Source of the DNA: Mesotaenium endlicherianum
Lineage: Eukaryota > Streptophyta > Zygnematophyceae > Zygnematales > Mesotaeniaceae
DNA: 64,000 nt
Direction of reading: 5' to 3'
NCBI GenBank assembly: GCA_009602735.1
Contig: WELA01004248.1
Location: 420,271 to 484,270, forward strand
Positions 9,751 to 23,151 of this stretch are shown here, piece after piece (positions within the stretch are counted from its first letter, which is position 1; each line of letters begins with the position of its first letter). The position numbers and the translations under genes were made by a program. The notes beneath the pieces are model-generated. The model searched no databases and was not told the DNA's origin. It was given only the letters and a program-made list of their open reading frames with translations.

Positions 9751-12700
9751 ATGGCTACTTTGCACGCCTCATTCAACCCCAGCAAGTGGCACGCGGATGA
9801 CAGTCGCTCCGACGATGCACGGACCCTTCAGCCGCGGCTCGTGACTCCGGCCGCCACCTGGAATGGACTGTCGGATGATTCCGATCTCGCGAAGCCATCA
9901 GTCGGCATGCTCCTGAAGGATGACAGCCACGTCAACCACGGTAGTCTGTTCAGACGACCTGATTCCAGGTTCGGCCCTCCTTCGCCTGGAGGCAGCAGCA
10001 GGGCCTCCCCTGAAGCTAGCGAGGCAGAAGCTCAGGGCCCCCCTCAGGCGTACTATCAGGCGTTCCCTCAGGCGTTTTCTTCACCTCAGCCTCGGCAAAG
10101 CATTGCACACAGGCGCACAGAGTCCCTCGTGCCCGAATTCGAGTTCCTCCAGTTGGACAAGAACATGCATCTGTTTGACCAGAAGCCTGCAGCAGCAGCA
10201 GCATTCCCGCCTTTGAAAGGTGCGGCAGCAGCACCCCCGCCTTCGAAGGAATCCAAGGGCACATCCTTCGGCGGGATCGCGGCAGAGCCTCGGTTCAAGC
10301 AGCCGGTCAGCCACATCCTGCTGGAGGGCGACGCTGCTCCGGCACCCCTGCCCCACCTGCAGCCTCCCGACTCGGACCAGCTCTCGGACGGCTACCTCTC
10401 GCAGCTGGAGAAGCGCATCCAGAACGCAAAGGACGCCTACAGCAAGGTGCGGGGCAGCGAGGTCGCCAGAGCCCTCGGATCGGGCACGGCCTCTCATCTG
10501 GGCCCCAGATCGCACATAAGGTCCTTGAGCCTGGATTCTGCAGCAGCAGCCTCCCTGGGGGGGTTGCTGGAGAGCCCCGACGAGGCAGTCGACAGGCTCA
10601 CTGGGGACAGCCTTGGAGCGGACTCGCCAGATCAGCCAGGCGCTGGCGGGGTCCATCCGCCACATCAGCAGGGGGGGCCGGTACTACTTAGGGAGCCGAC
10701 ACCAAGCAGGATGTGGCTGCCGCTTTCTGCTCATCATGGCGACATGAATGGCACCCCTGCTTTTCCTCCAGCCGCGTCAATCGAGGAAGAGACGTACGAG
10801 GCACGCCCTGGCGGCCCGGGCGCAAGAGGGAGCGCGATCGCTGGCTTCTCAGAGGAGCGCCACGTGGCAGCGATGCATGAGCCTGAAGCCGGCGAGGGGG
10901 AACGAAGCGCAGCAGCAGCCTACGGACAGGCGGCACGCGAGTTGGCAGAAGGACTGGGGAAGGTCCAACGGCAGCTGGGAGCAGTCGCAGGCGCAGCAGG
11001 CGCACAAGGGGGAGCTGACAGCTGGAGGACCTACACTAGCTATACCTCCTATGCTGCTACCTATGCTGCCCCTGCCTCTCCTTTCACGTCAAATTCCATC
11101 GATGCACATCCCAAGCCCCGCCGTCTTCAGGACTTTGTGAGCCTTCTTCGAGGGCCAGCTGCTTCAGAGGGCCTTCCGGAACTCAGTGCTGGTTTGGCTG
11201 ACCCGCCGGAAGGGCCAGCTGCTCGGCATGGTCAGCCCTCTCCTCCTCCTCCTCCTCCTCCTCCTCCTGCTACCAATGCTACTGCGACTGCTGCTGCTGC
11301 TGCTGCTGCTGCTTCTGCCGCTGCTGGTCCATCAGCAGCCAACAGGAAAGGCTCTAGAAGTTTTGAACACGAAGCAGAAGCAGGATCAGAAGCGGGATCC
11401 GTAGCCGGAGCAGGAGCAGGCATAGGAGCAGGAGCAGGTGAGCAGGGAGAGAAGCAAGTGGACGTGGACAGGCTTCTCAGGGGTGCGGCAGACGTGGGCA
11501 CGCCGCGCACGAGGCTGCAGGTAGAGGCGTCCCGTCGAGTTGCCGCCGAGGAGAGGGCGAGAGTGGCCGAGGCACACGCTCAAGTGCGTACCCTACCCCC
11601 CCCCCCCCCCCCCCCNNNNNNNNNNNNNNNNNNNNNNNNNNNNNNNCCCCCCCCCCCCCCCCCACTCGGGGGACCTCAAAGAGCAAAGGGGTCTATATCT
11701 CATTTGGTGGCGTTCCCCTTGTGCCTTGTTGCAGTCGCCGCAGGGGCCTTGTGCTTCCCTCTTAGAATTTTACGCCCTGTGTGGGTCTCCACGGAGACAT
11801 GGAGGCGCTGAGGCTCGTCAGGCCTGCATGCTCCTCCTGCTGCTCCTGGCTCCAACCATCGGAGTGCAGTGCCGGTTATGTTGGCACCTTTCCTGGTAAA
11901 ACACCCCCCCCCTAGCACTTGCCTTAGTCTTCGTAAGTTTCTGCTTGCTCAGCCTCAAGCAGCAGCACCAGGTAGCACGGCCAGGGAGAGACGCCCTCAG
12001 GGCCATATTAGGGTGATGCCTCGGCCGAGGAGCTCGTTGATTGCAGTGCTTCAGAGCAGGCCTGCCTCATTCTGGTGAGCTTCCTCCTCCTCCTGCTGCT
12101 GCTCCTACTCCTCCGTACTGTCATCACCACGACGCGAGAAACTCGCCTGCTGCAAGTCCTTGTGCTCAGCTGCTGGTCGAGTTGCTCGCTGCACGTGCTG
12201 CTGCTCTCTGGTGATGCAGGAGCTTGAAGACGCGATCGCCAGCGCCGTCAGCTGCCAGGGCAGAGCCTGCCATCTGCTCAGGCTGGAGGAGGAGACAGGG
12301 GAGGAGGAAAAGGATGCAGAGGAGGAGGAGGAGGCAGGGGAGAGAGAGGAGGCTGCTGCTGCTGGCCACGGGAAGTCGACTGTCGCTGACCGGAGCGCAG
12401 CTTCAGCTGCTGATGGCTCCAGAAGAGACCATGGCAGGGGCCATCCCGAGGGCACCATCCCGGCCCCTCTCAGCCAAGAGCAGCCGAACGGCACGCACCA
12501 CGGCCATGGAGGCGCTGGGCGGGGCGCAAGACATGCCGCAGAAAGAGAGGTGGAAGAAGAAACAACGGCCCCAAATCAAGGAGGAGGAGGAGGACGAGGG
12601 GGGGGGGGATTTGAGGGAAGCAGGACAGGTGGCACAGCCTCGGGAGGCGGGACAGGTGGCGCAGCCTCGGCTGCGACAGCAGCCAGGCCCCGCAGCCAAT

Positions 12701-15700
12701 CGGCCTCCAGGGTGGGCAGGCCTTCCAGCCAGACAGTTCTCCACAAGAGCAGAAGGAGCTCCGGCACCCGAGCAGGGGCCGGTGCTGGGGCTGGGGCTGC
12801 TCATGCTGCGGCAGCAGATAAGAGCAGCAGCCTTATTCTGGAGCTGGAATCGCACCACCGCCATCATCGCGGCGCGACAGAGACCTCTGCTCAAGCTGCA
12901 GCAGTGGGGGGTAAGGGCAGCAGCCTGGCCCTGGAGCCGGAATCGCAGCAGCAGCACCACCGCCGCGGCGCAACTGAGACCTCTCTCCGGGGCCGCGAGC
13001 CGGCGATGGGGCGAGGTGGCTGGGGGGGACATGCGAACGGGAGTGCTGAGGCTGCTGGTGCAGGTGCTGCTGCTGCTGCTCCTTTGGAAGACGCACAGGT
13101 CGCCAGAGCCAAGTGGCGTGTTTACGGGGCTCCCGCAAGCTCGAGCGCGCTTGATGCGCGACAATCTGCCCACGTCGACGACAAGCGGCTGAGCAGAGAG
13201 GCGGGCGCAGGCGGCGCAAAGGGCACGAGGTCGAGAATACCTGAGCCTGGGTCCCAGTGCAGAGCGCTCGCTGTCTTGGCCTCTGCGTCTACCAGGGACG
13301 GGGCAAGGGTGGCTCGCAGGGCAAAGAGCCCTCTGACGAACGGGCGGCGCACGGCAAGAGGTGCCCAGGGCGAGGAGGAGAAGGAAGAGGAGCGCACTGC
13401 ACCTGGCCGTCTTCTCGACTCCACTGGGGAGGAGGGGGATGAATCTGACCACCTGCTTGTGCGGCACAGGAGAGAGAGGCACTTTTCCAAGCATGCAGCC
13501 TCTGGGAGCTTGCACATGGGCCCGACACCTGTCCCGGCCACTGATGGGAGGCCAGGTGGAGTCGCTGAGCTGGCAGGGGAAGGCCGCATAGAGGAGCGCA
13601 GGAGACTGGCTGACGAGAGGGAGGAGGAGCTGTTGAGCAGCAGCAGTAAGGGCGGCCTAGAAGACGGGGAGGCCATGGCTGCCTCTGCCTCGCCCAAGGG
13701 GCGCTGGGACAAGGTCTGGGAGCCCTGGGAGGCTTTCTGCGGCATCGAAAACGTCCCCATCGATGAACTTCACGCAGCAGATGCCAGCTGGCAGCAGCGC
13801 CAGGGGACAACTGGCGCTGGCGGTGGCGGCGGAGAGGGCGGGGATGGGACGGCAGCTCCCGGCGTCAAGAAGGTAGCCAGCGGTGACATGTGGAGCATGG
13901 TGAATATGGCGAGCAGCACCGAGGAGGTGGAGGCCGAGGTGGAGGCGCAAGCTGGGGGCGATGCTGAGGCTCTGCCACCTGATACGTCCGAGGCGCCACG
14001 CAAGCAAGGGGCACGCGTCCAGCTGGCGAGCTTGAGGGAGCCTGCCCGCAGAGAGACGTCGCCACATGTCAGGCACGCTGTTGCCAGGAGCGATCGTACG
14101 GGCAGCGGTGCCACCAGGGCTGACCACGCCACCACTTCGCTGTCGAAAACGTCCAAGAAGGCGTCTGTCAGTAACGTGAGTGGCAGCGGCAGAGTGGCAG
14201 CTGGCAGCCACGCGGCAGCTTTCCGGAGCAGCATACCCAGCAGCAGCAGCGCAATGAGGGGCGCGTTCGACGCCGGCGGCAGAGCTGCCAAGGACGCAGG
14301 CCCGAACGAGAGAGGCGGCAGGGCTAAGCCGACGGCAGAGAGCGTGGCGGCAGAGCATCACAAGGTCAGCAGCAGCAGCAGCGGCCTTCGCGACGCCTCC
14401 AACAACGGCAGCAAGGAGGTGGTGCGCAGAAAGAGCTCCCTCGCAATTCCTGGTGCCACCACCATTGCGGCGCACGCGCTATCCGAGAGGCCCGCCGTCG
14501 CCTTTGGCACCAACGCCGGTGCCGCCGCAAGCACAGGCGCGGGTGCGAGTGCGGGTGCTGGCGCGAGCGGGAAGGTGCACCAGGCGCTGCTGCAGAAGGT
14601 GCGCGAGGCGGAGGAGGCGCGGCGGCAGGTGGAGGCGGAGCTGGAGGGGCGCGAAGAGGAGTGGAAGACGGAGGTGCGCAAGCTCGTGGTCGGGCGGCAG
14701 AAGGAGGCCGCCGCCCAGCGCGAGGAGATTGCGCTCCTCAAGGCCAGCTTCGACCACCAGGTCGACGAGAACCAGCGGCTCGGGCGCGCCCTGGAAGAGG
14801 CCCGGGAGCAGGCCCGGGAGCAGGCCCGGGCCGAGGCGCAGGCGCAAGCGCAGGGGCGGGACGCTGCGGGGCTCGAGGCGGAGCTGCGGGAGAAGGAGCG
14901 GCAGGCACAGGAGCTGGGAAGGCGGCTGGAGGAGGCGCTGGAGGAGGCGGATGGCGGGCAGCAGAGGGCGGAGCGACTGCGGGCGGAGCGCGACGCGTCA
15001 GCGCAGCGGGCGGTGGAGCTGGCGCACGCGCGCGACCTGCTGCTGCGCAAGTGCCGTGAGCTCGAGTCGGCGCAGAGCGGCCAGGTGGGGCGCAGCAGGC
15101 GCAACTGCTGCACGGGCTGCGCGAGTGTGTGTGTGCATTTTTTGGGTGTACTCTGCGCGCGTGTGCATTAGCATGTGCAGTATGCGTGCGCGTGCGTGTG
15201 CGAGTGCTCGTGGGAGCGTGAGAAGGCGCGGGCGTGACTGCAAGCGTTGTGCGCGACGAGCGGCGCGTGACAAATGCTTTCTGGGTGGGTTTGTGGCCTG
15301 TGGCTTCTGTGTGCGTGCGCGTGTGCGTGTGCTTGACTTCCAACGTGCTGGGGTGGACACGGTCACGCCCCTTGGGGATCCTGCGAGAGGGAGAGAGAGA
15401 GGGAGAAAGAGGGAGAGGCATGCATGCAGTCAGTGCCAGCTTGCAGCTCCTGCGGGTGGTAGAGAGAAAGTTCTTGCCCTCCTGGTAGCCATGCTGGCAC
15501 GTGCGCAGCTGTCTTGCTGCCTACCGGCTGCACCCGCCTGGAGAAGTAAGCTAGCCAGGGTTGTCCGCAGGCAGCCACTCACAGAGTGCCACTTGGCCTC
15601 ATCGCAGCAGCGTGGAGCCGTATCGCCTCGTGGGTCCACCCACCCTGAATTTGCATCTTTACCCGTACCAGGCACGGACCCAGTCTGCCCATTCTGCTGA

Positions 15701-18700
15701 GAAAGAGAAGAATGTCACGGCCCAAGTGGGTTTCTTCACCTACCAGACAGCGCCTGACACATCTGTCTACATCACAACCAGCTCTCGTTTTGATTACTCT
15801 GTCAACCTGCCCGGGTGGGAGGCGGGGGGGGGAGGAGGAGGAAAGAGGGGTGGTTCCGTAATAGCGAGGGGGAAATGGAAGAGAAAAGGGGGGAGGGGGG
15901 GTATTTGTGAAGGACTCCGTAGGAGGTAAGAGAGGTCATTGCAGCTCCCTCATGACACAACTTGGAAGCATGGCACTCTCCTCGACATGTGCGCGCGAGA
16001 GGATGCATGCATCACGTGGCTGCAAGTGCGGAGCGTTTGTTCGTCACCAGAATCGTGCAGGGACTGTCCATCTGGCGGCAACAAAGTCTCGTCTCTCTCT
16101 CTTTGCACCACACTTCTCCGCCACCATTTATACAATTTCACGTAGAGTTGTAATCAACCCCCCCATGGCTCACTTGCGAAGTCCCTCGGAGGGGGTTGCA
16201 CAGGAGCCATCCAGCCCCAGCGAATGACACGCGCACGCTTCCTCTGCTACCTCCGCTCTGCTGCTTGTGCCTCCCTTGCGGCTGCCTCCCCTTCGCCAGG
16301 TGGACATGCAGGAGCTGTGGGAGGAGGTGCTGAAAAACACGGCGCTGGCAGAGGAGCGCGTCCGCGCCGTCGGCCTGGAGAACCGCCAGCTGGCGGCGGA
16401 GGTCAGCAGCCTGCGGCAGAGCAATAGGGCGCAAGCGCGGCAGCTGGAGGTAGGATCCCCTCTTGCCTCCTGCCTCTCCTGTGTGATCTGCATGATCTCT
16501 TTGCTTTGCGTTGATGTCAGTGTTACTCGGTCCTTCTCTCGCTCTCTCCCTCTCTTCCTCTGGAGAATTGCCAGAGAAGTGCCAGACATTGAGAGTGCTC
16601 TTGCAGAAGCTCGACTCTTGAGCTGTAGCTCTAGAGGTGGAGCAGAGAAGGGGGATCACGAAGCGTCTGCAAGAAGATGTATTCCTTACTCTGCACTCCG
16701 GAGCACACACCCTACGGAGCGGAGTGACTCTCGGTGCAACTCTTTTCCGGAGGCTGCGTACGAGGGCCCCATTGGTTGAGCTGGAACAGGTCACCTTGTA
16801 ACCTGGAGGAAGCATCCTGATGGGCACTTAAATTGCCTCGCAGAAAGGGTCCAGCACTCGCACCAGAGCCCTTGCAGTGTGCTGTCGCCTCCAAGTTTGT
16901 CTCTCAAAGCAGCGGAGCGGCTGTTCTGCAGTTGCCGGCTCTCACCTTCTCCTCCGGAGGCTGGAGCGTGGCTGTGGCGCTGGCCTGACCACCTCTGGCT
17001 CTTCCGTACTCAACCCAGTTTTGAGTCAAGATAAGGAATTCCTCATTGTTTATCATTTTGTTTTGCTTCCCAACACAGCTGTAAAGCAGGTACTTATGCC
17101 CAAAACTGATGTGTTCGTCGAGCAATATTAGAGAACCTCTCCCATCTTGTTGTGCATTCACGATGGCTCTTCTTTGCCCATGCTTTCCTCCGCGCAACTT
17201 TCATAGAGGGCTATTTGAAGTCGTGGGCATTGGGCAAGTCACAATTTGGGTGGGAACTTAGGACTACATGTATGTATGTAGATGTATTATTGTGAATTTT
17301 GTATATATGTATGTATATACACGTATATATCATGCACGCATTTGTGAAGATGCTCATGCCCGTTAGAGTGCACCTTGCCACCACCTTGCATGCGTGCTTG
17401 CGTGTGCCCGCGAGCGAGCAGGCGATGGAGGAGCAGCAGAAGAAGGCGGCCGAGGAGGCGGCCGCCGCCGCCGCGGAGCTGAAGCGCGCGCACGCCAGCG
17501 CGAGCGCGTGCGAGGCCAAGCTGGCGGAGGAGGCGCGCGCCAAGGAGGCGTACCGCCAGAAGGCGGAGGAGGCCGTGCGGGAGCGCGAGCGGCTGGGGCG
17601 CGCGCGCAACAAGGAGAGCAAGCGCGCGGAGGGCGCAGAGCGCGAGCGGCAGGGCCTGGCGGCGAGGCTGGAGGTGGCGCTGGAGGGCCGCCAGGTGGCA
17701 GAGCGCGAGTGCCGGAATGTGGAGGAGCGACTCGGCGTGCTGGAGGCCCAGCTGGCGCAGGCTGCCCAAAGCGTAAGCTGCCATTATTACTTGACTGCTT
17801 GTGTCGCTATGCTTGGGTGCCACTTGGAAGGTGGAGGTCTGTTCATCCGCAACCAGGGACATAGTCTGGGATGTGAGGAGCGCAGGCTGCCTGCGCAGGT
17901 TGAAGCCGAGGGAAGTGTAGGTTGTGCATTGACGACCAAGAGCCGCATGTGTGCATATGACATTTTGAATAATCATGCTCCTCTAGCTTTGCAGATATAT
18001 GTCTTGTTCGCTGCTGATGTCCTTCTCAGGATAGCCGAGGAAAAGCGGCGTCCGCGACATGTCTTTCTGGGTCTCACTTGAAACTTTTCCTTCACTGGCT
18101 TCTGCAGATAGAGGCCCTGGACAAGAAGGTCGAGGACCTGGAGTGCCAGCTGGCGGAGGCGTCCAAATCTGTGGGCGCGGTCACACTGGTGGCAGAGAAG
18201 CAGGAGGCGGAGCTCGAGAGGCGGGAGGCGCAGCTGGAGCTTCTCGCAAAGCAGGTGGAGGACGAGAAGTTGCGGGGCCGCGAGCTGGAGGCTGACATGG
18301 CGGAGCAGGTGGAGATGGCAAGGCAGGCGCACGCTGAGCTGGAGCGCGCGTGGGCGACGATCGGGGCAGTGCAGGAGGAGCTGACGAGCCTGGAGGCCCA
18401 CTGCGAGACTCTCAGAGTGAGGGTCCAGCTGGCCCATGCGGAGGTGCAGCACAAGGAGGGGGAGGTGGAGGAGCTGGAATCGGAGATTCTTTGGGTGATG
18501 AGCGGTGCAGAGGTGCGGGCGGCGGCTGAGCGGGCGGTGCACGCCGAGCTGGCGGATGCGCGGCGGCTCCAGGAGGAGCTCCAGGCGAGCGTGGGGGAGC
18601 TGCGGCAGGAGCTGGTAGGCGCGCAGCTGTTTGGCGTGGACCTGGAGCTGGAGATGCGGGTGCGCGGGGAGAAGATCGACGAGCTGGAGGGCGAGGTGGA

Positions 18701-18929
18701 GCGCAGGGACGCGCAGATGTACGCGATCCGACGGGCCCTGCTGGAGACGAAGAGCGAGCGCGATGCACTGATGAAGGACGTGAACGAGTGGGCCGGCGAG
18801 AAGCGGCGCCTCGTGAAGGAGCTCGATCAGATCTGGCGGCACCGCGAGGCCCTGGAGGGGGAGGTCCTGGCCAAGGAGGGGGAGCTTGCCATCCTGAGGA
18901 ACGACTTTGGCAGGGATGCATCTTTCTAA
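9751..18929 (+). CDS. Giant low-complexity/coiled-coil protein of unknown function
   Basis: Five exons join in frame, all in phase 0: 9751-11583, 12220-15084, 16300-16449, 17422-17772 and 18108-18929, giving about 2006 residues. An upstream in-frame ATG at 9685 is possible. The first 1390 or so residues are rich in Ala, Gly, Ser, Pro and charged residues, with Pro and Ala runs near 11240-11310. There is no recognisable domain, apart from a short helix ending exon 1 (SRRVAAEERARVAEAHAQ). From about residue 1395 to the end a heptad-rich coiled coil is nearly continuous (QKVREAEEARRQVEAELEG, then QELWEEVLKNTALAEERV, then a long run to the stop). It ends LAILRNDFGRDASF. Such proteins are usually cytoskeletal or scaffold, which is inference. 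Intron 1 contains an N gap, so an exon could be missing. Exon 2 is one 2.9-kb open frame at high GC; its very C-rich antisense is open by composition only. Confidence 0.75.
11594..11663. other. Poly-C flanked assembly gap
   Basis: A poly-C run enters N at 11616-11646 and continues as poly-C afterwards. It lies in intron 1 of the coiled-coil gene. The true sequence and length are unknown. Confidence 0.95.
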
Positions 18930-21900
18930 GTGTAGGACAATAGCCCTGCGTGTACTATGTGTTGCATCGTGTATATTTCTGATGTAGAATCACTACCTCC
19001 AACTGCCTTTCTTTCGATGGTTTGTCTGCGACCTAGATGTGCATCTATAATGGAAAGGCCTATAATCATTGTAGGATCTGTGGTGAAGCTGCACTGAGTT
19101 GGAAAGTATACCCCTGTTATATATAGGAGCATTTCTGTGTTGGGCACCGATACAGCACTTGTGGTTACTCTGTTCACTTAAGATTGACAAATTAACGTCT
19201 TAGTTGAGACGTCTGATACGACATCATCGGTGGGTTGCTCGCCAATCCATCCGCCCCCTCACATGCACAGCAGAAGAGTGAAGTCAAGTGGAGTGACAGC
19301 TGGCGACAGCGGGAGAGCCTGCCTATAGCAGGTGGCGCCTGCCTGACGAGGTGCAAGGTAGCAGACTAGATGAAGGTAGGCAGTATTGCTTGCTCTCGCA
19401 TGGACTGTGACATATAGGATATAGCGACCAAATAAATGGCTACCTGATGTTGACAAAAACACAAGTTTCATGTGTAATTTGAATCAATTGAGCAACCCGA
19501 CTCTCCCATATAGAGTGGCCTCATGGGCCGCTGATAGTGTCCACTGCATGATGCCAAGCTGCCGGTGGCTGACAGCCTGTGGGTGGATGATTGCCAGCGC
19601 GCTTTGGAGAGTTGCTGTGAATGCTGGAAATATGAGGAGGATTGACGAGCGCAATAGACTTCCTGAAGGCTGAGCTCCGCACAATTGATTTGCCCACTAT
19701 AGGGGACCTCCTGTACCTGGACCCGTGAACTCTGGACCCGAAGTAAAGTGCCAAGTGCCTCCCCAACTCCAAAGTTTAAACACGTGTTAGAATCTATCTT
19801 CAGAAAAAACTCAGAACTTCCCAGAATTTTCTTGAAATACGTTGGCCCAGCCACACGTGCACATCTGCACTTCCAATCCCGAGCGTGTGCTGTGAACCAT
19901 CCCCTTGGTGGCAGGTGCTCCAAGCCGCATCTCGCATTTGTGACTCTGTTTTTAAATAAGCTCATCGTGGAATGCCACTCTAACGGGTCTTACGCTGAGC
20001 TGTCTCACCTCCAGATTGCTCTTTTGGGAGCAAGCATGCCATTTGGAACTCTACGCAAGAGAGATATTTTGCCGCCAACGATCCTCTGATACTTATATCT
20101 CACTCAGTTGGAGACATTGATTTTCAGAGGACGTTGCACATATGCTGACAACGCTGTCCGTGCATTGACCTGAACTTGGGTGCATTTCTCGCGATTGGCA
20201 AGCCGAGGGAAGGGAAGTGCAGCGAAGTCTGAACAGCTCCCATCCATGCATGCAATCAACAATTCAAAGTTCAAACCACAGCTGTACTGCTTTCGGAGCT
20301 ATGAAGACTCCAACCCAATTGGAGCTGGCCTGATAGCGGCAGGGCACTCTGTAAGGGCGCGGAGGGCCGCGGCACGCTGCCGCTCTCTAAAAGGCGCCCT
20401 TTTTGACAGCTGTCTGTTACCTTCTGACTGCTCTCCTGCCGCCCCCTTGTAGTCCCGCCTGATCTCGCACCTGTCCCTCTGCGGATGGATCCACGTTCTC
20501 TCATAATGCAAAATCCTCACACTCAAGCCCCCCAATACACGCCAATCCCCCAGCCCTGCCCCGGGATGCCAGGAGACTCGTAACAGCCGGGAAAGAGCAA
20601 GGCGGGGCTGACAAGAAGAATCGCCCGAGTCTTCTCAGAAGCTTTCCGACTTTTTCCAAGGCCGGGGCATTGCCGCCCTGCAGCAATTACGGTTCTGACT
20701 CCCCAGTGCTGCTGCAGGCGCTCCTCCTAGGCTGCCGTTGGGGCCCCAAACGGATACTGTAAGGATGGAGGTTCAGATCTAGGTTCTACGAGCCTCAGAA
20801 TGACCAAGCTCAAGTGCAAGAGGCTGGGAAAAAGTATTGGTCCTTATCATGAGACAGGACAAGCACACGAGAACCGGAAGGGAACAGACCGGGGTGACAG
20901 GAGAGGGAAGGACAGACACGAGAGCTCTACCATGGCACTGTGTGTGGCTGTATAAAATTAGAGCACTAGATATTTGCATCAAATAGAACATCTATATAAA
21001 TGAAGTAGCAGCGATTGGCGGAAGGGGAGGAGCAGGAGGGCCAAGTAGACGAAAGACGGAGCAAGTCTCAGACTTCAATTTCTTCAGATTTGTGTCCACT
21101 AACTTTTATTTGGAAAGAGTCAGGCTACGTGGAGAAGGGGAGAAGGAATGAGGGTGAGTGATGCATGAGGATTCAAAAGTTGACGGCATGAGTGCACCAC
21201 TGCAGCTCACACCAAGGAGCATGCAAGTTTGGCCGACGATATGGCCTCTCCTGCTTCATGTATGAGGGTTCGCATGTCCAATGAGGAAACGAAATGCCAT
21301 TAACGTGTCAGGAGAGAGAGGGAAGGGAGCTGATCGGGCTCAGCAGATACTGCACCTCCCGTTGACTCTAATCTGAAGGGGACGTGGATATAGCTACGGA
21401 CGGGTATGTAGCTTCCGCCCATCAGAACACCTCCAGCAGGCCTGCTCTTCTCACTCATTTCTCGACAGTTAACTGCAAGCCAGAACAGAGATTGTCTAAT
21501 TTGGCATGCAGCTAGTCATTAGAAGGGACATGCTCCTTCACTCACCCATGCATGGCAACACTGATTGAGTGATCGAATACAGCAGGCATACAACAAGCAG
21601 CCTGCCAAGTACATTTAGAGCGTAGTAAGAAGACAAGTTTGAGATGTATACACTTGGAGTCAACAACATATGAGTGCAACTTTGCCGTTGAGATCGACCA
21701 TTTGCAGGGGGGAAGGAGGCGATAGAAATTAGACGAAGATGAATTGCGATGAATGCTCTCTATTGTACAACGTGCATGATGCATGGCCTGAACAACCTCA
21801 ATATGCACCCGCCCATTTTATATACACATGTCAGGCCGGCTCATCGAAGGGTCAAACTTCGCCGATCAATGCATTGACAGGCGACAGACATCGCTTATCA

Positions 21901-23151
21901 GACAGAACACATGACAAATGGCTATTCCTGGAGCGCAATTAAAAATAGCTGTTTAGGTTCCGTAAGAACAGGGTGATTGCTACGTTTGTTGGATTTATAG
22001 TTGAATAAAGGGTCAATATCTCATAGATCACCACTATAGCTACTCCAGCTAGCTCGGCTCAAACTGGCCCAGACATATATACCAACACTTTATAGACGCG
22101 TCGTCAAGGTCGTACATGTTGACTCCTGGACTCCGGATAACAGGTGTATATATTATAGATATCACTAGCTAGCCGTTATGAGATCGCATCTACCCTCCCA
22201 GTCCAGCCCCGTCTCCTTGATTATGAACTTTGCGTTCGTGAAGCTTCTCATTCCCATGCATAGTTCGAGCTAAGAACTAAGAGCTTGTTTTAGCTATACT
22301 CCTGATGTAGGTGTTCAGTTAAATAACGTGTGTTAGCATCACAAAAGCATCGGCCACGCTGTTGATATTCGATGAGGTCCGTGAGGAGCAGCTGAACAAA
22401 TACCTGACTTAATGTAGATAAGTTGGAACGAGAAAGAGAAGTCGTGAAAGGAGTGCACGACGTAGGCTTAACCGTTGAAGAACTAGAGCTTGCAAATGCA
22501 TCTTGACTAGGCGATTATCTAAGTTTGAGTTGAAGGTTGACAGGTGCCTGGCTGTGTCGGCAGGGACACGAAGAGGAAGTAAAGGTCAAAGGTGAGAACA
22601 TATTTTAGAAAAACTAAAATGTCGATGGATAAGTATGATACTGGTTTTTCACTTCAGCGCAATGAAGTCTGTCAGAATAAGAAGAAGACATGGTGGTAGG
22701 ATATTAGGCGTTAGTTATGCCAACTTGTGAAATTAATCTGCTTCTATCTTCAACAGCTCACATGGCTAGACTATACTCTAAATGTCTAACATTGTCCCTT
22801 CACCGTTGTGTGCGATGTAATCATGTAGTATGATCAACTTCAATGAAGCAGGCCTGTACACCGGCCTGCAACTATACATCTGCTTCTGTGTGCTGCTAAT
22901 CAGACACAGCTAGATTGCTGGACTTGCTGTGGCACTATTCTTGCAGTGTTTGTGTTGACAATTATAGAAGATGTTTGCTATGTACTTTTCTCGGCTGTAT
23001 TTTTGCTGGTCCCGTGGTTCACCTGGGTTATATTGCACATCCCTATCGGCGTATTCCACGATTTCCATTTTACAGTCCAAATAGCAGATGCTTTTTTTGT
23101 TGTCGTTGTTTCTTTTTTACTTTGCAGGTGAGCACAAGCACGTAGACAGCA
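18930..23151. other. Gene-poor stretch, left unit of a segmental duplication
   Basis: No intact gene was recognised. Blocks near 19275-19375, 21400-21470 and 22368-22480 resemble blocks at 27540-27690, 28240-28340 and 28855-28960 in the same order and strand. The 22368-22480 block corresponds to the 28797 coding frame but is interrupted by stop codons. The left limit of the duplication is uncertain. Confidence 0.5.

Noticed and set aside
12403-13515. 370-codon minus-strand frame opposite coiled-coil exon 2
   Set aside because: High GC suppresses stops on all frames here. The plus frame is longer, splices in phase at both ends and leads into a clear coiled coil.
19468-19965. 165-codon minus-strand frame
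   Set aside because: No motif or family resemblance; it lies within the decayed left unit of the segmental duplication.
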